From Emticicia sp043780375 (GTDB lineage: Bacteria; Bacteroidota; Bacteroidia; Cytophagales; Spirosomataceae): a stretch of 5,380 nt of DNA. The stretch spans positions 1 to 5,380 of the forward strand of contig NZ_JAYWCU010000043.1 in NCBI RefSeq assembly GCF_043780375.1. Direction: 5' to 3'. Shown one piece after another: positions 1 to 5,373 of this stretch. The position numbers were made by a program, and so were the translations under genes. Each line of letters begins with the position of its first letter. The first letter of the stretch is position 1. Below the pieces are notes generated by a model. It was not told the DNA's origin. It saw only the letters and a program-made list of their open reading frames with translations, and made no database searches.

Positions 1-18
1 TTTAATGTTACTTCAATT

Positions 19-453
19 CTAATGGAAAAACTGATAGTTTAGTTTTTTTGTTATACTAAAAATAAAAATAATGCAAGTATTAACCCGTAATTCGCATACT
101 TTACTGTCAATTGGAGTGATTTCTTTGATGAAATATAATTTTTTAACTTCAGCAATTTGATTGGCATTAAGATTTGCCGAAATAGCATTCAACCATTTTG
201 ATTTGACAATCGGGTGAATATCAAGGCTTTGCAACACAGAAAGATAGCTTTTATTGACTGGTAAATCTGAGATTTGAGATTCTGGAAGTCTTAAATTTCG
301 GCGATTTTCTTTACATTTATCGGAAACTAAAGCTTGAGTAAATAAATCTTTATCAGTAAAAAAAAGCCAATATTTAGTTTGTTGAGCATTTACATTTAAT
401 GAAAATAAAGTAATAAAAATTAAATTCATGAAAATTCGTCTGATTCGTGTCAT
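19..453 (-). CDS. Secreted orphan propeptide-like protein related to S8 (subtilisin-like) peptidases, probably truncated
   Basis: The 144-residue protein has an N-terminal signal peptide (hydrophobic stretch about residues 9-20, cleavage likely after VNA at 21-23, leaving a mature QQTKYW start). Residues 26-115 resemble the propeptide that precedes the catalytic domain in secreted Bacteroidota S8 peptidases: KYWLFFTDK (27-35), an RR pair (51-52), DLPVNKSYL (63-71), SKWLNAISANL (85-95) and a closing FIKEITPI block (108-115). In that family this region folds as an inhibitory, chaperone-like pro-domain and is followed by a catalytic domain of 300 or more residues. Here it is followed only by a 29-residue tail with a hydrophobic patch (VNTCIIFIF) and a stop, and no Asp/His/Ser catalytic motifs are visible. 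It is therefore either a decayed peptidase gene or a stand-alone propeptide-type inhibitor. An alternative start is Met9 at 429; the longer start supplies the positive charges (RIRR) expected in a signal peptide. The family assignment is by pattern recognition only. Confidence 0.6.
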   Translation of the reverse strand: MTRIRRIFMNLIFITLFSLNVNAQQTKYWLFFTDKDLFTQALVSDKCKENRRNLRLPESQISDLPVNKSYLSVLQSLDIHPIVKSKWLNAISANLNANQIAEVKKLYFIKEITPIDSKVCELRVNTCIIFIFSITKKLNYQFFH

Positions 454-460
454 TCGAGTG
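424..460 (-). repeat. Short 9-bp-period tandem repeat (CGAAT core) at the start of the orphan propeptide gene
   Basis: Read on the minus strand, the pentamer CGAAT occurs three times at exact 9-bp spacing, followed 10 bp later by a degenerate TGAAT copy. Part of the array is ACACGAATCAGACGAAT. The 9-bp period is in frame with the gene, which gives the pseudo-repetitive N-terminus TRIRRI. The array contains both candidate ATG codons (453 and 429). Short ACGAAT-rich intergenic arrays of this kind are familiar from Bacteroidota genomes, so the first eight codons may be repeat DNA rather than ancestral coding sequence. The array is seen directly; its origin is inference. Confidence 0.5.
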
Positions 461-511
461 CTATAATTTATAATTTCGCAAATATTCCAAAAAAACTATC
501 AAAAAAAGAAG

Positions 512-1807
512 ATGCGTTACGAAAAAATTGATTCGCAACTATTTATTTCAAATCGTGAAAGATTAAGAGCTTTACTAAAGCCAAAATCAATCGTTATTGT
601 TCAGTCGAACGATATAATTCCAAGCAATGCCGATGGGGCTTTGGGTTTTCGACAAAATAACGATATTTTTTACTTGACTGGTATCGACCAAGAAGAATCT
701 ATTTTAGTACTTTTTCCAGATTTTCCTGATGAAAAATTTCGAGAAATCCTTTTGGTGCGTGAAACAAGCGAGCATATTAAAGTTTGGGAAGGCGAAAAAC
801 TTAGCAAACAACAAGCAAGTGAAGTTTCGGGAATACAGAAAATAGTTTGGACAAATAATTTTGATGCTACTCTACGAAAATTGGTTTTTGAAGCAGATCA
901 AGTTTATCTCAATATTAATGAGCACGATGGCGGAGATTGGCATTTTGAAAGTCGAGAACGAAGGTTTATTTCAGAATTTAAACACAAGTTTCCTCTACAT
1001 AAAATCGAAAGATTGGCCCCTTTGATGCACCAATTACGAGTGATAAAACAACCAATTGAAATTGAATTAATTAAAAAAGCCATCGAAATAAGTGGAAAAG
1101 GTTTTGCAAGATTATCAAGATACTTGAAACCAAATATTGCAGAATATGAATTAGAAGCAGAACTCACGCACGAGTTTTTGATGAATCGCTCAAGAGGTCA
1201 CGCCTTCGCCCCTATTTTAGCATCGGGCAAAAGTGCGTGCGTGCTTCATTATGTAACAAATAATAATTTGTGTAATAGTGATGAAGTAATTTTGATGGAT
1301 TTTGGGGCAGAATATGCCAATTATAATGCAGATATTACCCGATGCTTGCCTGTAAATGGAGAGTTTTCGGCAAGACAAAAGCAAGTTTATGAAGCAGTTT
1401 TGCGAGTAATGAAAGCTGCAAAATCAATGCTTATTGCAGGAAATACTATGGAAAATCTCCGAAAAGAAGTCGGAAAAATCATGGAATTGGAATTGATTGA
1501 ACTTGGTTTATTGAACGCTCATGAAGTTGACAAACAATCGGAAGATGCTCATTTGTATAAAAAATATTTCCCGCATGGTATTTCGCATCATTTAGGACTT
1601 GATGTGCATGATGTGGGCAGTCGTTATGAAGTTTTTAAAGCAGGAATGGTTTTTACTTGTGAGCCGGGCATCTATATTCCCGAAGAAAAACTCGGCATCC
1701 GTCTCGAAAATGATATTTTAATAACTGACACTGGAAATATTGACTTGATGGCTGATATTCCGATTGAGATTAAAGAAGTGGAAAAATTAATGAAATTTAA
1801 TGATTGA
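512..1807 (+). CDS. pepP: Xaa-Pro aminopeptidase (aminopeptidase P, M24B family)
   Basis: This cytosolic dinuclear-metal exopeptidase releases an N-terminal residue when proline is at position 2. The 431-residue product has the two-domain PepP layout: an N-terminal creatinase-like domain (about 1-170, including the FYLTGIDQEES motif at 53-63) and a C-terminal pita-bread domain (about 175-425). All five metal ligands are present: Asp263 in MDFGAE, Asp274 in NADITR, His359 in HGISHHLGLDVHD, Glu384 in CEPGIYI and Glu399 in RLEND. The conserved active-site histidines His246 (VLHYV), His355 and His366 and Arg397 are also in place, so it should be active. Length matches bacterial PepP (about 430-440). 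There is no signal peptide. The start is supported by the family-typical MRYE.ID..LF..NR N-terminus. There is no clear Shine-Dalgarno site, only an A-rich leader. It is divergent from the orphan propeptide gene across 58 bp and appears monocistronic, since a large hairpin begins at its stop. Confidence 0.95.
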   Translation: MRYEKIDSQLFISNRERLRALLKPKSIVIVQSNDIIPSNADGALGFRQNNDIFYLTGIDQEESILVLFPDFPDEKFREILLVRETSEHIKVWEGEKLSKQQASEVSGIQKIVWTNNFDATLRKLVFEADQVYLNINEHDGGDWHFESRERRFISEFKHKFPLHKIERLAPLMHQLRVIKQPIEIELIKKAIEISGKGFARLSRYLKPNIAEYELEAELTHEFLMNRSRGHAFAPILASGKSACVLHYVTNNNLCNSDEVILMDFGAEYANYNADITRCLPVNGEFSARQKQVYEAVLRVMKAAKSMLIAGNTMENLRKEVGKIMELELIELGLLNAHEVDKQSEDAHLYKKYFPHGISHHLGLDVHDVGSRYEVFKAGMVFTCEPGIYIPEEKLGIRLENDILITDTGNIDLMADIPIEIKEVEKLMKFND

Positions 1808-1872
1808 TTTGTGATTGGGTGAATTAGTGACTTAAAAAGTCTTGTAAAATCGCAAATCACTCAATCACAAAT
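1807..1872. repeat. Long imperfect hairpin of 8-bp-periodic repeats after pepP, possible terminator
   Basis: The arm ATTTGTGATTGGGTGA (1807-1822) pairs with TCACTCAATCACAAAT (1857-1872), matching at 15 of 16 positions with a G-T wobble at the other. The 34-nt loop holds a second hairpin, GACTT/AAGTC with an AAA loop (1829-1841). The arms are also tandem repeats: three 8-bp GTGA-type units run from 1811 to 1834 (GTGATTGG, GTGAATTA, GTGACTTA) and two AATCAC-type units from 1855 to 1870. It begins on the last base of the pepP stop and separates pepP from the toxin-antitoxin operon, so it may end or stabilise the pepP transcript. Only a four-T run follows (1874-1877), so it is not a classic intrinsic terminator. 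It may instead be one copy of a dispersed intergenic repeat. Confidence 0.6.
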
Positions 1873-1887
1873 ATTTTAAAATAAAAC

Positions 1888-1919
1888 TTGCACAATACGA
1901 CAATTTTCGTTTAATTTAC
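1888..1919 (+). promoter_or_regulatory. Weak candidate promoter of the toxin-antitoxin operon
   Basis: A TTG at 1888-1890 is followed after 21 bp by TAATTTAC (1912-1919), which matches the first six positions of the Bacteroidota -7 box TAnnTTTG but not the final TG. The predicted transcript would begin at or next to the antitoxin ATG at 1925, implying an almost leaderless mRNA or use of the second Met at 1937. This makes the call tentative. Antitoxins of this family usually autoregulate their promoter, but no convincing operator palindrome is visible here. Confidence 0.25.
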
Positions 1920-1924
1920 GTCAA

Positions 1925-2335
1925 ATGTCTGAAATTATGTTTTTACTATTCAATAAAACGCTCAAAAATCAATCTGAATTGGTGGAATTAGCTCGCACTG
2001 GGATTCCTAAAAATGCCGTTGTTAAGATGGCAAAACAATTGTCATTCTCTGGAAAAGAACTGGCAATAATTATAAATCTTTCTGAAAGAACGCTTCAAAG
2101 GTATCCTGACAATAAAAAATTAGAGAAAATTGCTTCTGAAAAAGCCATTCAGTTGGCAAAACTCTACGAAAGAGGCAAAGAAGTTTGGGGCGATTTAGAA
2201 AGATTTAAAGGTTGGATGCGACATCCAAATCCGTTTATCAGCTCAAAAACACCCCTTGAAATGTTAGATACTGGTTTTGGTTTTGAAATGGTTTTAGACG
2301 AAATCGGTCGAATCGAACATGGGATTTTAGCATAA
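1925..2335 (+). CDS. Type II antitoxin, Xre/MbcA/ParS family (DUF2384)
   Basis: This is the antitoxin of the pair: it should bind and neutralise the RES toxin encoded immediately downstream and usually represses its own operon. The 136-residue protein has an N-terminal Xre-like helix-turn-helix region (about 18-65, with FSGKELAIIINLSERTLQRY at 41-60). Its C-terminal MbcA/ParS toxin-binding domain (about 85-136) carries the hallmark pattern W at 98, NP at 102-103, TP.EMLDT.FG at 109-119 and ending GRIEHGI at 128-134. Length fits the family (about 120-160). The start at 1925 is the longest; Met5 at 1937 is possible because the first residues are not conserved in such proteins. The stop and the toxin start share one base (TAATG), indicating translational coupling. 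No truncation or frameshift is seen. Confidence 0.9.
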   Translation: MSEIMFLLFNKTLKNQSELVELARTGIPKNAVVKMAKQLSFSGKELAIIINLSERTLQRYPDNKKLEKIASEKAIQLAKLYERGKEVWGDLERFKGWMRHPNPFISSKTPLEMLDTGFGFEMVLDEIGRIEHGILA

Positions 2336-2793
2336 TGGAAGTTTTTAGGCTATCTACTGCAAAATATGCCAATGATCTGTCAGGCACTGGTGCAAAGCTT
2401 CACGGTGGGCGTTGGAATCAAAAAGGTGAGGCAGTTTTATATACTTCTGGTAGTCGTGCATTAGCTTTGGTAGAAGTTTTGGTGCATTTAACCAATGCTT
2501 TTTTGCCTTTAAATTATCAATTGATAAGCATTTATATTCCTGATAATTCAATTATCGAACTTTCTACAAAGTCTCTTCCAGACGACTGGAAAAGCATCGA
2601 ACCAAGCGATTCCACTAAAAAAATAGCAACTAAATGGCTATTACATAATGAACATTTAGCTCTAAGAGTGCCTTCTGTAGTAGTTGAAGGTGAATTTAAT
2701 TATTTAATAAACCCTCTTCACATTGATTTTCAACAGATTAAAGTTCTAAAAATCGAAAATTTCTCGTTTGATGATAGACTTTTAAAATATTAA
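2335..2793 (+). CDS. RES-domain toxin (NAD+-depleting toxin of a RES/Xre toxin-antitoxin system)
   Basis: The 152-residue protein is a complete RES domain, a fold related to ADP-ribosyltransferases. Characterised relatives stop growth by consuming NAD+ (the MbcT type by phosphorolysis) or, in the ParT type, by ADP-ribosylating phosphoribosyl pyrophosphate synthetase; the exact chemistry here is unknown. The named RES residues are visible: Arg26 in HGGRWN, Tyr36 in VLYTS, Glu47 in ALALVEVLVHL and Ser114 in LRVPSVVV, with the downstream N-x-L-x-NP element at 122-127. The near N-terminal F-R-L and SGTGAKLHGGRWN run supports the start. Because the catalytic residues are intact and the gene is not interrupted, it should be functional and dependent on the overlapping upstream antitoxin. 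The product is cytosolic. The downstream 60 bp are very AT-rich with TTTAAA repeats and no clear terminator. Confidence 0.92.
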   Translation: MEVFRLSTAKYANDLSGTGAKLHGGRWNQKGEAVLYTSGSRALALVEVLVHLTNAFLPLNYQLISIYIPDNSIIELSTKSLPDDWKSIEPSDSTKKIATKWLLHNEHLALRVPSVVVEGEFNYLINPLHIDFQQIKVLKIENFSFDDRLLKY

Positions 2794-2802
2794 AAACAAC
2801 AA

Positions 2803-2827
2803 TTTAAATTTAAAAACACCGTTTAAA
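2803..2827. repeat. AT-only palindrome and TTTAAA repeats between the RES toxin and the amidase
   Basis: The perfect 12-bp palindrome TTTAAATTTAAA (2803-2814) is followed by a third TTTAAA at 2822-2827. With no G or C in the palindrome and such AT-rich surroundings, this could easily be chance. It lies where the amidase promoter or the end of the toxin transcript would be expected. No recognisable TTG/TAnnTTTG pair was found in this 60-bp gap. Confidence 0.25.
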
Positions 2828-2853
2828 AAGACAAGAAATTACAAATTATTCGT

Positions 2854-3684
2854 ATGAAAAACACACACTTCAATTCAATAATTTTAATCGGTTTCATAAT
2901 ATTCATTTCTCACTCAATTTTTGCTCAAAGTGCTGACGAAATGATTTTTATGCAAAAAATGAAATTACCTAATGGCGAATCAAAAGCAAAAACTGCTTTG
3001 ATAATTGCCAAAAGCTTTATTGGACAACCCTACAAAGCAGCCACATTGGAAGGAAACCCAAAAGAGCAATTGGTTTGTAATCTTCGAGACTTTGATTGTT
3101 CGACTTTTGTAGAAAGCGTAACCGCAATGACTTTAACAAAGTATAGCAAAAAACCGACTTACGAAAATTTTAATACACAGCTAAAAAATCTTCGTTATCG
3201 TAATGGTGAAGTAAAGGGCTATGCTTCTCGTTTACATTATTTTAGAGAGTGGATGATTCAAAGTGAAGAAAATAAGATTGGTCAAGATATAACCAACCTT
3301 ATTGGTGGAATTATTAATAAAAAAGAAATAAATTTCATGACTAAACACCGTGAACTTTATCCAACGCTAAAAGACGAAGTGGCTTTCGGAGAAGTAAAAA
3401 ATGGTCAAAAACACTTAAATGAGTATGATTTCTACTTTATTCCGAAAGGAAAAGTAGAAAAAACAGAAAGTCAAATACAAGATGGAGATATTATTGCTAT
3501 CACCTCAACAGTTGAAGGATTGGACTTTAATCACGAAGGTTTTGCGATTCAAAAAAATGGACGAATCTATTTACTTCATGCCTCTTATGATCAAAAAAAA
3601 ATAATGATATCTCAAGAGCCTCTTGCCGATTATCTCAACAAAATAAAAAAACACTCGGGAATTTCGGTTTTTAGATTGTTATAA
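2854..3684 (+). CDS. Secreted DUF1460 family N-acetylmuramoyl-L-alanine amidase-like protein (AmiA-like, NlpC/P60 class)
   Basis: This 276-residue protein has a signal peptide (hydrophobic core about 8-22, likely cleavage in the SIFA-QSADE region near residue 24), placing it in the periplasm. There is no lipobox cysteine. The mature part fits the DUF1460 family, which has an NlpC/P60 cysteine-peptidase fold and includes amidases that cut the MurNAc-L-Ala bond of peptidoglycan fragments. The expected catalytic Cys is Cys82 in the family-typical LRDFDCSTFVESVTAM block (77-92). Candidate partner histidines are His227 in FNHEGFAI and His242 in YLLHAS, and QDGDIIAIT (209-217) is the typical strand after the central insertion. 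Length is normal for the family (about 240-290). It follows the toxin gene on the same strand after 60 bp and converges with the amidohydrolase. It probably has its own promoter, although none is obvious. Likely role: cell-wall recycling or remodelling. Confidence 0.88.
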   Translation: MKNTHFNSIILIGFIIFISHSIFAQSADEMIFMQKMKLPNGESKAKTALIIAKSFIGQPYKAATLEGNPKEQLVCNLRDFDCSTFVESVTAMTLTKYSKKPTYENFNTQLKNLRYRNGEVKGYASRLHYFREWMIQSEENKIGQDITNLIGGIINKKEINFMTKHRELYPTLKDEVAFGEVKNGQKHLNEYDFYFIPKGKVEKTESQIQDGDIIAITSTVEGLDFNHEGFAIQKNGRIYLLHASYDQKKIMISQEPLADYLNKIKKHSGISVFRLL

Positions 3685-3715
3685 ATAATTTAGACTTCGT
3701 TCGATTACCTCAAAT

Positions 3716-4990
3716 TTATTGAATCTGCACTATCTTCCCGTCTTTCATCACTAACTTTATTTTTCTAATATTTGAAATAGTTTGCATAGGATTTCCTTCA
3801 ACGACCAAAATATCAGCTAAAAGTCCAGTTTTTATTCTACCAACTTGATCATCAACATGAAAAGCATCGCTGTTGATACTTGTGGCAGATTTCAGAGCAT
3901 CAATTGGTTTCATGCCGTAAGCTACCAACAACTCCAATTCTCGAGCATTATCGCCATGAGGAAATACGCCAACATCGCCACCAAAACAAATTTTTACTCC
4001 TGCATCAAGTGCTTGGCGAAAGATTTCTTTTTTCTTTTTTATACGCTCAGGGTCAGCATCAGTATCTTTTTTCCAACCTCTATATTGACTAATCGCATCG
4101 CCTGCAGCAAGCGTTGGACAGAGGCATACATTTTTTTCAACCATTAATTTCCAAATGTCAGGTGTTCCATTATCTCCATGTTCAATAGTTTCAACACCAC
4201 CTAAAATCGCACGTCGCATTCCTTCGGCAGTCGAAGCATGAGCAACCGTTGGGCGGCCTGCACTTTTAGCAGTTTCTACAATCAATTTTATTTCATCAAT
4301 CGAAAAAGTTGGAGCCGCTTCGGCACGTAGTCCCCAACGATAATCGGCATATATTTTTATCAAATCAGCTCCGTGTCCTATCTGATTTCTTACTTTTTTA
4401 ATCAAATCATCATGTCCGTCAGCTTCCTCAGCACCTTGTGGCACTTGAAAATCGGGTGAAAAACCTTTAGGTGCATAACTTCCTGTTGCAATCAATGCTT
4501 TGGTGGCAATAAGCAATCTTGGTCCTAAAATAATTCCATCATTGATAGCTCTTTTTAGCCCAACATCATCAAACTCTGCTCCTTCTGTACCCAAATCTCG
4601 GGCAGTGGTAAAGCCTGCTTTTAAAGTTCGCTCGGCATGAACCACCGCACGAGAAGTACGGTACGAACGAGCTTCTTTCAACACTTGGTCTTCCCACGGA
4701 GTTTCGTTGTAAGGATGCAAGAAAAGATGCGTATGCCCTTCAATTAAGCCTGGCAAAAGTGTGCAATTCTTTAAATCAATTATCTTTGTATCATTTGGTA
4801 GATTTTTCTCAATAACTAATTGATTATCAATCTTCTCAATTTTATTATCTTTGATTAACACACCTTGTTTTTCAATTATTTTCTCTCCATCAAAAATCCT
4901 TTCAGGTCGTAAATAGGTAAACGTTTGAGCATTAGCGGTTTCAATCGTGAGTAATAATAAAATGTAGTATATTGCTTTTTGTTTGTTCAT
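3716..4990 (-). CDS. Secreted metal-dependent amidohydrolase, prolidase/imidazolonepropionase-like
   Basis: The 424-residue protein starts with a signal peptide (MNKQK, then a hydrophobic core at about 6-15, cleavage after ANA at 19-21), so it acts outside the cytoplasm. The rest is an amidohydrolase-superfamily TIM barrel between two beta-sandwich segments (about 25-80 and 385-424). The binuclear-centre residues are all visible: His86 and His88 in GHTHLF, Lys212 in LIKIYADYR (probable carboxylated lysine), His251 in VAHAS, His271 in IEHGDNG and Asp339 in CFGGDVG. Sequence style (TLLPGLIEGHTHL, GFTTARDLG, SATSINSDAF, GLLADILVV.GNP) matches the subgroup often annotated as 'Xaa-Pro dipeptidase' or 'imidazolonepropionase-like'. 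Several members of that subgroup have been shown to be general dipeptidases rather than true prolidases, so substrate cannot be set from sequence. The gene lies 46 bp downstream of the 56-residue membrane protein gene on the same strand. Confidence 0.9.
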   Translation of the reverse strand: MNKQKAIYYILLLLTIETANAQTFTYLRPERIFDGEKIIEKQGVLIKDNKIEKIDNQLVIEKNLPNDTKIIDLKNCTLLPGLIEGHTHLFLHPYNETPWEDQVLKEARSYRTSRAVVHAERTLKAGFTTARDLGTEGAEFDDVGLKRAINDGIILGPRLLIATKALIATGSYAPKGFSPDFQVPQGAEEADGHDDLIKKVRNQIGHGADLIKIYADYRWGLRAEAAPTFSIDEIKLIVETAKSAGRPTVAHASTAEGMRRAILGGVETIEHGDNGTPDIWKLMVEKNVCLCPTLAAGDAISQYRGWKKDTDADPERIKKKKEIFRQALDAGVKICFGGDVGVFPHGDNARELELLVAYGMKPIDALKSATSINSDAFHVDDQVGRIKTGLLADILVVEGNPMQTISNIRKIKLVMKDGKIVQIQ

Positions 4991-4992
4991 TG

Positions 4993-5033
4993 AAGTATTG
5001 ATTCATAAATTTAATAACATAATGTTAATACTT
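4993..5033. promoter_or_regulatory. Nested inverted repeats upstream of the amidohydrolase gene
   Basis: Just upstream of the amidohydrolase start, AAGTATT (4993-4999) and AATACTT (5027-5033) form a 7-bp inverted repeat. Between them, overlapping the right arm by one base, is the odd-centred palindrome TAACATAATGTTA (5015-5027). Either could be an operator or a leader hairpin in the short gap between the two minus-strand genes. The DNA is very AT-rich, so chance is a real alternative. Confidence 0.3.
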
Positions 5034-5036
5034 TTC

Positions 5037-5207
5037 TTATTGATTGCGAAATTTTCTTAGCCCAGCAGCACCAATTGCCAAAAAAAGTACGCCCATAAAA
5101 GTATTAATTGTTGAAACATTTTTAACAATTAAACGCATTAATAAAATTAAAATACCACATGCAATTGCCACATAACTGGCGTAATACGAAAGTTTGTTTT
5201 TATCCAT
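5037..5207 (-). CDS. Small two-helix membrane protein of unknown function
   Basis: A 56-codon reading frame starts at the ATG at 5207 and ends with TAA at 5037-5039. It encodes MDKNKLSYYASYVAIACGIL at its N-terminus and ends in LRKFRNQ. It has two hydrophobic segments (about 11-29 and 36-50) separated by a short RLIVKN-type basic stretch and closed by a positively charged tail, giving a small inner-membrane hairpin. The basic residues sit in the region between the helices and at the C-terminus. I do not recognise the family. It is supported by a clean ATG, coding-like composition across both helices, the position 46 bp upstream of the amidohydrolase on the same strand, and the 166-bp AT-rich leader that follows. 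Co-transcription with the amidohydrolase is possible, but no functional link is shown. Confidence 0.7.
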   Translation of the reverse strand: MDKNKLSYYASYVAIACGILILLMRLIVKNVSTINTFMGVLFLAIGAAGLRKFRNQ

Positions 5208-5274
5208 TTTTACTGATAGTTAGAATATTTTGTCATAAATATAATCAAAATTAATTTTCTTTATAATCGAATTA

Positions 5275-5282
5275 TATATTTG
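5275..5282 (+). promoter_or_regulatory. Candidate Bacteroidota -7 promoter box (TATATTTG)
   Basis: TATATTTG is an exact match to the Bacteroidota -7 consensus TAnnTTTG on the plus strand. The -33 TTG is not clear: only TTA at 5251-5253 lies at the expected spacing (21 bp). Transcription would start near 5288, inside the adjacent palindrome, and run toward the ATG at 5374, giving a leader of about 85 nt. Confidence 0.45.
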
Positions 5283-5295
5283 TAACTTAAGTTAC
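5282..5295. promoter_or_regulatory. Perfect 14-bp palindrome GTAACTTAAGTTAC, candidate operator
   Basis: GTAACTTAAGTTAC is identical to its reverse complement. It has no loop, so it is more like a dimeric-regulator binding site than a hairpin. It shares its first G with the TATATTTG box and covers the predicted plus-strand transcription start. It sits in the divergent region between the small membrane gene (minus) and a probable gene starting at 5374 (plus), so a bound regulator could affect both. The regulator is unknown. Confidence 0.45.
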
Positions 5296-5373
5296 GCAAG
5301 ATTAACTTTTATGTAGTGATATCTGCTTAAATTTACAAAAAACTGTCAATTTTACCAAAATCTAATCAAATTC

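Noticed and set aside
1..18. Continuation of the S8 catalytic domain upstream in another frame
   Set aside because: Reading the minus strand in the other frames near 1-120 gave quick stops and no S8 catalytic motif; the window is too short at this edge to decide further.
454..511. Divergent promoters between the orphan propeptide gene and pepP
   Set aside because: TAATTTCG at 471-478 is a near match to TAnnTTTG on the plus strand, but no -33 TTG sits at the right distance; the minus-strand candidate AATATTTG also lacks proper spacing.
904..1167. Minus-strand 87-codon open frame inside pepP
   Set aside because: It lies wholly antisense to the strongly supported metal-binding domain region of pepP, and its translation shows no recognisable family.
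1672..1860. Minus-strand 62-codon open frame over the pepP end and the hairpin
   Set aside because: It is antisense to conserved pepP residues and its first part as read is simply the repeat hairpin; no independent support.
2354..2551. Minus-strand 65-codon open frame inside the RES toxin gene
   Set aside because: Antisense to the conserved RES catalytic region; no signal of its own.
3685..3715. Possible bidirectional terminator between the convergent genes
   Set aside because: No inverted repeat with a useful stem or T-run is visible in the 31-bp gap.
3845..4147. Plus-strand open frames (100 and 70 codons) opposite the amidohydrolase
   Set aside because: They overlap the conserved His271-Asp339 part of the amidohydrolase on the other strand and resemble no known protein.
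5208..5373. RNA gene or riboswitch in the right-hand intergenic region
   Set aside because: Apart from the palindrome and promoter box, the sequence is plain AT-rich spacer without GC-rich stems or a recognisable RNA motif.
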